6,140 nt of DNA from Ruminococcus sp. (GTDB taxonomy: Bacteria; Bacillota; Clostridia; Oscillospirales; Ruminococcaceae), in NCBI GenBank assembly GCA_017544125.1, contig JAFYET010000193.1, forward strand, positions 1-6,140, read 5' to 3'. Below are positions 1-6,140 of this stretch, piece after piece (within the stretch, counting starts at the first letter, position 1; each line of letters opens with the position of its first letter). The translations under genes were made by a program, and so were the position numbers. A model generated the notes under the pieces. It did no database searches. It saw only the letters and a list, made by a program, of their open reading frames with translations, and had not been told where the DNA came from.

Positions 1-446
1 AGGGCAAGCTTGAAAAGGCACGTCAGCAGAAGACCTGGCTGCTCTCGGGCTCGGCGGTGTTCGGGGCATTCATGGCGGTATTCGGGCTGGCGACGACGCT
101 TATAATACCGATAGTTTTCGGCAAGCTCAGCGACGGTGCAGTTGAGATATGCCGTGAAATGGTGATAATGATGTCGCTCTTTATGCCCGTATGGGTATAC
201 ATGAACTCGCAGATGGCGGTAGCCCGTGCTGGCGGCGACACGGCAATGGGGGCTATGACCGACTCGGTGATAACCATATTCGTAATGCTGCCGATGCTGT
301 TCATACTGGGCTTTGCAACGAACATCGGGCCTGTTATGATGTACATGGGCTTAAAGCTGCTTGACCTTGTAAAGGTAGTGGTATTCCACATATGGCTCAA
401 AAAGGAGCGGTGGCTCAAAAACCTTGCAGCGAAACCGTCTGCATAA
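1..446 (+). CDS. MATE-family multidrug/sodium efflux transporter, C-terminal part (5' truncated by window)
   Basis: Integral membrane antiporter that would export cationic drugs or metabolites in exchange for Na+ or H+. The open frame begins at the window edge (first full codon at base 3) and gives 147 residues up to the TAA at 444-446, roughly the last third of a protein that is usually about 450 residues. It starts in the cytoplasmic loop (GKLEKARQQK), followed by hydrophobic segments at about residues 12-34, 44-65, 78-100 and 104-122. The RAGGDT motif near residue 75 is typical of MATE proteins, and the basic tail with KKERWLKNL matches the usual MATE ending. The GTG at 57 is only an internal codon, because the frame stays open upstream of it. 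The next gene follows after 11 bases and is probably co-transcribed. The substrate cannot be read from the sequence. Confidence 0.92.
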   Translation, partial: GKLEKARQQKTWLLSGSAVFGAFMAVFGLATTLIIPIVFGKLSDGAVEICREMVIMMSLFMPVWVYMNSQMAVARAGGDTAMGAMTDSVITIFVMLPMLFILGFATNIGPVMMYMGLKLLDLVKVVVFHIWLKKERWLKNLAAKPSA

Positions 447-457
447 AAGGAGAACCT

Positions 458-1153
458 ATGAAAGAGCTTTTGAAAGTAATAATATCATTTGTATTTCTGA
501 TATGGTTCATAGCGTCAATAGGATTTATGATATACTCGGCAAAGAGCGGGGGCAAGGGGTGGCTTGTGCCTGTGCTGCTGGGGCAGTTTCTGTTTGTATT
601 CGGCGCACTTGCGTTTTTCATCACTTTAAGCGAGCGCAGGAAAGGCTGGTGGGCAGGGGCGCTTGGAATGTTCACAGGCGCAGCAGCGGCGGTAACAGGG
701 GCAGTATACCACATAGGCAGCGACAGCGTAAAAGACACGCTGATGGCGCTGATACCCGTATTCTTGGGCATTGCCATGACGGTAGGCGGGCTTTGCGGAA
801 TGCTTGTTACCATGCGTAACCACACAAAAGGGCTTGCACGCTACACAAGACGAATCGAGGGCAGGTGCATAGAGCTAAAGACCACCCGTGGCAAGAGCAC
901 AACCCTTTACAGCCCCGTATACGAGATAACCCTTGACGGAAAGCCTCTGCGCCTTGAAAACGACGTATACAGCGCAATGGACATACCGAAGGTAGGCGAG
1001 GTACGTGAGCTTTTCATTGACGAGAACGACCTGACTGGTTACACCGAGCCGAGAGTTGACGGAAAGATAAGGGCGTTTATGCTGTTTATAACCGGGGCGT
1101 TTTTTATCGGCGGTATTATCGTTGTGGCGGCGAGCATTGTGCGATTCAGGTAA
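458..1153 (+). CDS. Membrane protein with DUF3592-like domain
   Basis: Protein of 231 residues with no known function. I chose the ATG at 458 because AAAGGAG at 446-452 sits 5 bases upstream; the frame is open back to an ATG at 392, but that lies inside the MATE gene and has no ribosome binding site. Four predicted membrane segments (about residues 5-27, 35-57, 64-86, 94-118) are followed by a soluble stretch (about 120-203) and a last segment (about 206-228). The soluble part runs: RRIEGRCIELK, then TLYSPVYEITLDGKPLRLEN, then PKVGEVRELFIDENDLTGYTEPR. This resembles the small beta domain of DUF3592 proteins, where an 'input sequence plus dGk' strand precedes a 'p.vGd.v.v.ydp.np' strand. That assignment is by pattern only. 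The close spacing suggests an operon with the MATE transporter, but does not show a shared function. The stop codon lies inside a perfect palindrome. Confidence 0.85.
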   Translation: MKELLKVIISFVFLIWFIASIGFMIYSAKSGGKGWLVPVLLGQFLFVFGALAFFITLSERRKGWWAGALGMFTGAAAAVTGAVYHIGSDSVKDTLMALIPVFLGIAMTVGGLCGMLVTMRNHTKGLARYTRRIEGRCIELKTTRGKSTTLYSPVYEITLDGKPLRLENDVYSAMDIPKVGEVRELFIDENDLTGYTEPRVDGKIRAFMLFITGAFFIGGIIVVAASIVRFR

Positions 1154-1168
1154 CAGGTACCTGTTACC
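1149..1168. repeat. Perfect 20-bp palindrome over the stop codon
   Basis: GGTAACAGGTACCTGTTACC reads identically on both strands. It contains the TAA stop (1151-1153) of the upstream membrane-protein gene. As RNA it could form an 8-bp stem with a GUAC loop. It lies directly beside the bidirectional terminator at 1171-1211. It could be a second hairpin helping termination or protecting the 3' end, or a site for a dimeric protein; the sequence does not decide between these. Confidence 0.7.
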
Positions 1169-1170
1169 TA

Positions 1171-1211
1171 AAAAGATGACCGACAGGGAATTTCCCTGCC
1201 GGTCATTTTTT
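1171..1211. terminator. Bidirectional Rho-independent terminator between converging genes
   Basis: The arms at 1176-1189 and 1193-1206 (ATGACCG, one A/C mismatch, then CAGGGA against TCCCTG and CGGTCAT) form a strong stem with a 3-base loop. On the + strand it is followed by a run of six T at 1206-1211. On the - strand the flanking A run at 1170-1174 gives CTTTTT after the stem. It can therefore stop both the rightward MATE/membrane-protein transcript and the leftward pnt/ANTAR transcript. The ANTAR stop codon (1210-1212) overlaps the + strand T-run, so the leftward hairpin starts only a few bases after that gene ends. Confidence 0.88.
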
Positions 1212-1785
1212 ATCCTATAATGCGCTGTGCGGCATCGAATTTACTGATGCCCTCGCTTTTGGCAATGTCTTCAAGCCTTGCCTGCGCCTGCTCCTCGCTA
1301 AGCTGCTCACGCTCTATGAGCTGCCACACTGCACGGTTTATCATACGCAGCTGGCGTATCTTCTCGTCAAAGGTCAGGTTCTTGCGGTCAGCGTTTCTTA
1401 CCCTCTCGCAGCCGGCTTTGAGCCAGTCGAGAGAATAGAGCAGCATCTGCCGTGACGGGGTGAGCGGTATTAGGTAAACACCGCTTGACTTTACAAGCTC
1501 AAACAGCCTGTCATAGCTCTCGACCGATGTGAACACTGCCGTGCAGGTGCCTGACTTTGCAAGCGCCTGGGTCATTTTCGCAAGGCTGCCCTCGTCGGGG
1601 GCGGACATTCTTATGAATATAACAACCAACGGCTGGCCGATAGCAAGCCGTATTGCTTCACTTATGCTCTCGGCTGTGCAGGGGTCGGTAAAATCATTTT
1701 CAAGCAGTATCTGTTTGAGGCTTTCGGTAAATTTTCGATAACCTGAAACTATCAGGCTGCTGTATACCGGTCTTTCCGATCTCAT
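1210..1785 (-). CDS. ANTAR-domain RNA-binding regulator with a degenerate receiver domain
   Basis: Protein of 191 residues. Residues about 8-123 look like a receiver fold (LIVSGYRKFTESLKQILLENDF opening, then VVIFIRMSAPDEG where strand 3 should be). The last 55 residues (about 137-190) match the ANTAR domain: FDEKIRQLRMINRAVWQLIE, LSEEQAQARLEDIA, then GISKFDAAQRII. ANTAR proteins of the NasR/AmiR/EutV type bind paired hairpins in leader RNA and prevent termination. The expected Asp phospho-acceptor at the end of strand 3 is absent (FIRM there), so phosphorylation control is unlikely. I chose the ATG at 1785 because GGAGG at 1793-1797 lies 7 bases away; the in-frame GTG at 1791 is too close to it. 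The gene starts 21 bases after the pntB stop and is the last gene of that operon, suggesting a role in redox or nitrogen control. The target is unknown. Confidence 0.88.
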   Translation of the reverse strand: MRSERPVYSSLIVSGYRKFTESLKQILLENDFTDPCTAESISEAIRLAIGQPLVVIFIRMSAPDEGSLAKMTQALAKSGTCTAVFTSVESYDRLFELVKSSGVYLIPLTPSRQMLLYSLDWLKAGCERVRNADRKNLTFDEKIRQLRMINRAVWQLIEREQLSEEQAQARLEDIAKSEGISKFDAAQRIIG

Positions 1786-1791
1786 CTGCAC

Positions 1792-1798
1792 TCCTCCC
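1792..1798 (-). promoter_or_regulatory. Ribosome binding site deciding the ANTAR gene start
   Basis: On the - strand GGGAGGA is followed by GTGCAG and then ATG at 1785. The spacing favours this ATG over the GTG at 1791, which directly abuts the site. The site lies in the 21-base gap after pntB. Confidence 0.75.
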
Positions 1799-1806
1799 GC
1801 AAAGCC

Positions 1807-3243
1807 TTAGCCCTCGTCGAATTCACTTACCAGCGAGGAAACTGTCTGCTTTGCATCACCGTAGATCATAACTGTGTTATCGTTTGTGAACAGCGGGTTC
1901 TCAACACCTGAGAAGCCTGTACCCTTACCACGCTTTAATACGAATACTGTTCTTGCCTCGAAAGCGTTGATGATAGGCATACCGTAAAGCGGTGAGCTCT
2001 CGTCGTCGATAGCCGAGGGGTTAACAACGTCGTTAGCGCCGATAACGATAGCAACGTCTGTGTTGGACATCTGCGGGTTCATCTCGTCAGCAGTCTTGAG
2101 CTGCTCATAGGGAACGTTTGCCTCAGCAAGAAGAACGTTCATATGGCCGGGCATTCTGCCTGCAACGGGGTGAATAGCGAAGGAAACCTCTGCGCCGTTC
2201 TCTTCGAGCTTATCGCAAAGCTCCTTAACTGCGTGCTGTGCCTGAGCAACAGCCATACCGTAGCCGGGTATGAATACAACGCTTGAAGCAGCCTCGAGAA
2301 TGAGGTAAGCATCTTCAACAGACATAGCCTTGGGCTCTTTATGCTCGCCTGCAGCACCCTTCTTGGCAGCAGCACCGAAGGAACCGAATAGAAGAGCATA
2401 GAGCTTTCTGTTCATAGCCTTGCACATGATAAGTGTAAGGATAAGACCCGATGTACCAACGAGACAGCCCGAAACAACGAGCACCGAGTTGGATATGGAA
2501 AGACCTGCGAATGCTGCTGCAAGACCAGAGAAAGCGTTGAGCAGCGAGATGATAACAGGCATATCGCCGCCGCCGATAGCAACGACCATTGTAAGACCTA
2601 AGATAAGGTATGCAGCTGTTACGATTATAACGCCGATATCGCCGAGCTGTGAATCAACTGTGCCTGCAATGCTGAGTGCGTAGAGCGCAACGCCGCCAAG
2701 ACCCACAAGAGCAAGTATAGCGTTTACTGCGTTCTTGCCGGGGATCGAGATATTCTTCTTGAACATCTTGCCGGAGAGCTTGCCCCATGCAACTACCGAG
2801 CCTGTAAAGGCGATAGCACCTATAGCAATAGTAAGACCTAAAGCGATAGATGAGAATGTGTTGATGCTCTTATCAGTCATATACTGTGTAAGAGCTACAA
2901 GCAGTGACGAAAGACCGCCGAAGCCGTTAAAAAGTGCAACGAGCTGAGGCATACCGGTCATCTCGACCTTCTTTGACCATATCGCACCGATGATGCCGCC
3001 GAGGGCGATGGCAGCTATTGCCCAGATATAGGCGTTGCCCATAACGCCTTCAGTAATAGTGTCAGTTACGTTCTTCTCCAGAAATACGGTAACTACTGCG
3101 ATAAGCATACCGAGAGACGAGAGCTTGTTGCCCTTTCTTGCGGTATCTGCCTTACCGAGCAGCTTTATACCTCGGATAAAAAGCACCGACGATACCATAT
3201 AAAGTATGGTGGTGAGCACCACACTTACCTTTTCATAGCTCAC
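1807..3243 (-). CDS. pntB: Proton-translocating NAD(P)+ transhydrogenase, beta subunit
   Basis: Membrane and NADP(H)-binding subunit of the enzyme that drives NADH + NADP+ to NAD+ + NADPH with the proton gradient; 478 residues, against about 462 in E. coli. The membrane domain (about residues 5-280) carries KVEMTGMPQLVALFNGFGG (92-110) and GGGDMPVIISLLNAFSG (224-240); D227 and N236 correspond to E. coli Asp213 and Asn222. A linker rich in Ala, Gly and Lys (about 285-300) leads to domain III: IPGYGMAVAQAQ (325-336), HPVAGRMPGH (358-367), VIGANDVVNP (400-409), KRGKGTGFSG from 439 and GDAK (462-465), all of the NADP site. The position of E. coli His91 appears to be Asn106. The start is GTG at 3243, inside the GTGA shared with the pntA2 stop, with GGGGG about 6 bases upstream. 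The 4-base overlap indicates translational coupling. Confidence 0.97.
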   Translation of the reverse strand: MSYEKVSVVLTTILYMVSSVLFIRGIKLLGKADTARKGNKLSSLGMLIAVVTVFLEKNVTDTITEGVMGNAYIWAIAAIALGGIIGAIWSKKVEMTGMPQLVALFNGFGGLSSLLVALTQYMTDKSINTFSSIALGLTIAIGAIAFTGSVVAWGKLSGKMFKKNISIPGKNAVNAILALVGLGGVALYALSIAGTVDSQLGDIGVIIVTAAYLILGLTMVVAIGGGDMPVIISLLNAFSGLAAAFAGLSISNSVLVVSGCLVGTSGLILTLIMCKAMNRKLYALLFGSFGAAAKKGAAGEHKEPKAMSVEDAYLILEAASSVVFIPGYGMAVAQAQHAVKELCDKLEENGAEVSFAIHPVAGRMPGHMNVLLAEANVPYEQLKTADEMNPQMSNTDVAIVIGANDVVNPSAIDDESSPLYGMPIINAFEARTVFVLKRGKGTGFSGVENPLFTNDNTVMIYGDAKQTVSSLVSEFDEG

Positions 3244-3545
3244 TTTTTATCCCCCTTTTTCTTGAACATCTCAAGCATTCTGTCTGTTACCATATAGCCG
3301 CCGATAACGTTGATAGTTGCCAGCAGTATAGCGACGAAGCCGCATATATTGGATACCATGCCGTCTGTGCCGAGTGCTGCGGCAGTTGCCGAGATAGCAC
3401 CTACTATTGTAATGCCGGATATTGCGTTCGTTCCCGACATAAGGGGAGTATGCAGCTGCGAGGGAACCTTTGAGATAAGCTCAACGCCCAGGAAGCCGGC
3501 AATGATAAATACGAACACCAGCAGTAAGATTTCACCTGTTGCCAT
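3240..3545 (-). CDS. pntAB: NAD(P)+ transhydrogenase, alpha-2 (membrane) subunit
   Basis: Protein of 101 residues that supplies the membrane part of the alpha subunit in organisms where alpha is split, as in Rhodospirillum rubrum. It corresponds to the C-terminal portion of the single-chain E. coli PntA. Three hydrophobic segments are visible (about residues 5-25, 40-58, 65-87), with the conserved PSQLHTPLMSGTNAISGIT stretch at 28-46 between the first two and a basic tail (FKKKGDKK). The start is ATG at 3545 with AAGGAG 8 bases upstream. It begins 18 bases after pntA1 and its TGA stop overlaps the pntB GTG start by 4 bases. With pntA1 and pntB it completes the complex, so nothing needed for function seems to be missing. 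Confidence 0.95.
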   Translation of the reverse strand: MATGEILLLVFVFIIAGFLGVELISKVPSQLHTPLMSGTNAISGITIVGAISATAAALGTDGMVSNICGFVAILLATINVIGGYMVTDRMLEMFKKKGDKK

Positions 3546-3563
3546 ATATTCTTCTCCTTCTTA

Positions 3564-4685
3564 TTACTTAAATCTCTCGTGGATTATCTGACCATTCTGT
3601 GTGAGCAGGCAGCCCTTCATTATCTCGTCCTCGAGCTTAACATCAAGCTCCTTAGTCTCCTTATTATAGAAGTGTGTAAGGAATGCTGTGAAGTTACCCG
3701 AGAGCATCTTTGAAGCATCAAAGGGGACCTGACGCTCGAGCATATCACCTGACATGATGATAACGCCGTTGTCGGTAACAACTTCCTCAAAGAGCTTAGA
3801 GCCCTCAACGTTACCGCCTGTTGAAACAGCCATATCAACTATGATTGCGCCCTTCTTCATGCGGGAGATAACGTCGTTTGAGATAAGGCGGGGTGCCTTT
3901 CTGCCGAATACCTTTGCTGTGGTGATAACGATATCCGAGCGCTCGCAGACCTTAGCCTGAGCCTCCTGCTGCTTTTTGATCTGCTCGGGTGTCAGCTCCT
4001 TAGCATAGCCCTGATCTGTCTGACCCATTTCGCCCAGGTCGATCTTTACGAAGCTCGCACCAAGGCTCTTTACCTGCTCCTCAACAACGGGGCGGGTATC
4101 GAATGCGTCAACTCTTGCGCCAAGTCTCTTAGCGGTAGCTATTGCCTGAAGACCTGCAACGCCTACGCCGATGATGAACACTCTTGCGGGGTTGATAGTA
4201 CCCGAGGGCGTTACCATCATAGGCAGTATCTTCGGCAGCCTTGCAGCAGCGTTTACAACAGCCACATAGCCTGCGAGAGATGTCTGCGACGACTGAACGT
4301 CCATCTTCTGTGCAAGGGTAGTTCTCGGAATCATTTCGAGAGATACTGCCTGAAGCTCAGCCTTAGCCATTTTGTCAAGCAGCTCACGCTCATTGAAGGG
4401 GTCGAGGTAGCTCAAATGCAGTGTGCCCTTTTCGATACCCTCGATGCTTTCGGGCTTCATGATCCTAAGAACTATGTCGCTGCCCTTATAGCCCTCTTCG
4501 TTTGATGAAACGAGCTTTGCGCCTGCTTTTTCATAGGCTTCGTCGGCAATGCCGCTCTTCTCGCCCGTTCCCTTTACCACGCTTATCTCGAAGCCCATGC
4601 CGATTAGCTTTTTCACATCATCGGGTATGAGCGCCGTTCTTGTTTCAAGCGGGTCGTTCTCTTTACAGAGAAGAATTTTCTTCAT
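3564..4685 (-). CDS. pntAA: NAD(P)+ transhydrogenase, alpha-1 (NAD(H)-binding) subunit
   Basis: Soluble domain I of the transhydrogenase; it binds NADH and passes hydride to NADP+ in domain III of PntB at the cytoplasmic face. With the ATG at 4685 it has 373 residues, the usual length for a separate alpha-1 chain. The N-terminal AlaDH/PNT domain shows ETRTALIPDDVKKL (14-27). QSSQTSLAGYVAVVNAA (131-147) precedes the NAD-binding Rossmann fold: GVGVAGLQA (173-181) and the acidic strand end DAFDTRP (193-199). Then follow SDIVITTAKVFGRKAP (250-265) and KKGAIIVDMAVSTGGNVE (277-294). AAAGGAG at 4693-4699 is 7 bases from this ATG and only 4 from the in-frame GTG at 4688, so ATG is preferred though both are possible. 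The gene ends with tandem stops (TAATAA on the - strand) and is the first gene of the pnt-ANTAR operon. Confidence 0.96.
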   Translation of the reverse strand: MKKILLCKENDPLETRTALIPDDVKKLIGMGFEISVVKGTGEKSGIADEAYEKAGAKLVSSNEEGYKGSDIVLRIMKPESIEGIEKGTLHLSYLDPFNERELLDKMAKAELQAVSLEMIPRTTLAQKMDVQSSQTSLAGYVAVVNAAARLPKILPMMVTPSGTINPARVFIIGVGVAGLQAIATAKRLGARVDAFDTRPVVEEQVKSLGASFVKIDLGEMGQTDQGYAKELTPEQIKKQQEAQAKVCERSDIVITTAKVFGRKAPRLISNDVISRMKKGAIIVDMAVSTGGNVEGSKLFEEVVTDNGVIIMSGDMLERQVPFDASKMLSGNFTAFLTHFYNKETKELDVKLEDEIMKGCLLTQNGQIIHERFK

Positions 4686-4692
4686 CACTATA

Positions 4693-4699
4693 CTCCTTT
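4693..4699 (-). promoter_or_regulatory. Ribosome binding site of pntAA
   Basis: AAAGGAG on the - strand, 7 bases before the ATG at 4685 and 4 before the alternative GTG at 4688. The spacing decides the start in favour of ATG. Confidence 0.8.
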
Positions 4700-4724
4700 C
4701 AGACCATCATATATTTTTTAATGC

Positions 4725-4740
4725 ATAATGCACGCATTAT
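4725..4740. repeat. 16-bp inverted repeat in the pnt leader
   Basis: ATAATGC at 4725-4731 and GCATTAT at 4734-4740 are perfect inverted arms with a 2-base centre, about 40 bases before the pntAA start. In RNA the stem would be AU-rich with a 4-base loop and no T-run after it on the - strand, so it is not a terminator. It could be an operator for a dimeric repressor or a leader hairpin. No family match is claimed. Confidence 0.5.
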
Positions 4741-4751
4741 TTAATTCCGCC

Positions 4752-4784
4752 TTATAGCAAAGCGGCAATTAACAGAATGAACAT
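4752..4784 (-). CDS. Possible 10-codon leader peptide upstream of pntAA (tentative)
   Basis: An ATG at 4784 follows GGGAGG (4788-4793 on the - strand) and opens a short frame MFILLIAALL ending at TAA (4752-4754). The Shine-Dalgarno match is strong, although its spacing of 3 bases is short. The peptide is entirely hydrophobic, and its last codons fall inside an imperfect hairpin (GCCGC at 4762-4766 against GGCGG at 4747-4751 on the - strand). A translated leader overlapping a hairpin could act in attenuation. An ORF this short occurs easily by chance, so this is only a candidate. The 3' end lies 66 bases before the pntAA start. Confidence 0.25.
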   Translation of the reverse strand: MFILLIAALL

Positions 4785-4812
4785 TTACCTCCCACATATC
4801 CCTAAAGATTAG

Positions 4813-4827
4813 TTTACAGATTGTAAA
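4813..4827. promoter_or_regulatory. Candidate operator and -10 region for the pnt operon
   Basis: TTTACA-3 bases-TGTAAA is a perfect inverted repeat. Read on the - strand it contains TACAAT (4820-4825), one base from the TATAAT consensus, so a leftward transcript could start near 4813 and give a leader of about 130 bases. No good -35 box lies 16-18 bases upstream (the nearest T-rich stretch is around TTTGC at about 4842-4846), so the promoter is weak or activator-dependent if real. A symmetrical site over a -10 box would suit a repressor. Confidence 0.3.
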
Positions 4828-4847
4828 TATGCTAATTAACAGCAAAC

Positions 4848-4877
4848 GGCAGCACCGTAAAATTATGCGGTACTGCC
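4848..4877 (-). terminator. Probable terminator hairpin after gdhA and the small ORF
   Basis: On the - strand GGCAGTACCG, a 10-base loop, and CGGTGCTGCC form a fully paired 10-bp stem with one G-U pair; on the + strand the same site has a C/A mismatch, which points to the leftward transcript. Only GTTTGCTGTT follows, a poor T-run, so termination may be inefficient and leave some read-through into pnt. It lies 53 bases after the stop of the small ORF. Confidence 0.5.
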
Positions 4878-4902
4878 ATAGCATATATGGAAGATTTCAC
4901 CA

Positions 4903-4930
4903 ATGCGGTTTGCTTAGTCATGCGGTTTGC

Positions 4931-4936
<6 letters not shown>
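4903..4936. repeat. Two-copy 17-bp perfect tandem repeat
   Basis: ATGCGGTTTGCTTAGTC occurs at 4903-4919 and again at 4920-4936 with no mismatch; the next base (A) also continues the period. The right copy covers the stop codon of the possible small ORF (4931-4933). It looks like a recent local duplication, for example by replication slippage. I see no flanking signs of an insertion element. Confidence 0.9.

Positions 4937-6140
<1,204 letters not shown>

Noticed and set aside
392..457. Upstream ATG extension of the DUF3592-like gene
   Set aside because: It lies inside the MATE coding region and lacks a ribosome binding site, whereas the ATG at 458 has AAAGGAG at good spacing.
2139..2399. An 86-residue - strand frame within pntB
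   Set aside because: It is an out-of-frame reading of the linker and domain III region of pntB, with no independent support.
4689..4860. ANTAR-type twin hexaloop hairpins in the pnt leader
   Set aside because: Each A-x-x-G-x-x hexamer I checked on the - strand lacks a pairing stem on both sides, so the known motif is not visible here.

Overview
The window looks like chromosomal core metabolism from an anaerobic Firmicute of the Clostridia, most likely a Ruminococcus-like member of the Oscillospiraceae. That placement is inference. It rests on a hexameric glutamate dehydrogenase of clostridial type, a split-alpha proton-translocating transhydrogenase, an ANTAR-domain regulator, strong AAGGAG-type ribosome binding sites, and moderate GC with frequent ATA, AGG and CCC codons.

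Layout. Positions 1-1153 read rightward: the 3' end of a MATE-family efflux transporter, then 11 bases later a five-segment membrane protein with a DUF3592-like soluble domain. From 1149 to 1211 lie a perfect 20-bp palindrome and a hairpin with a T-run on each side, which acts as a bidirectional terminator between converging transcription units. Everything from 1210 to 6140 reads leftward. In transcription order it is: gdhA (5' end outside the window), a possible small ORF overlapping the gdhA stop, a 242-base spacer, pntA1 (pntAA), pntA2 (pntAB), pntB, and a small ANTAR regulator with a degenerate receiver domain. The pnt genes and the ANTAR gene are 18 bases apart, overlapping by 4 bases, and 21 bases apart respectively, so they almost certainly form one operon.

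The spacer (4689-4930) holds a 17-bp tandem duplication, a 10-bp hairpin that may end the gdhA transcript, two short inverted repeats, a candidate -10 box and a possible 10-codon leader ORF with its own Shine-Dalgarno sequence.

How the genes may work together. The PntA1/A2/B complex uses the proton-motive force to reduce NADP+ with NADH. GdhA, which looks NADPH-dependent, uses NADPH to fix ammonia into glutamate. A block that couples NADPH supply to ammonia assimilation and carries its own RNA-binding-type regulator suggests nitrogen-responsive control by antitermination. This is inference. The genes themselves are recognisable families. The less familiar parts are the ANTAR gene at the end of the pnt operon, its missing phospho-acceptor, and the structured pnt leader. 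I found no mobile element, CRISPR array, tRNA or rRNA.
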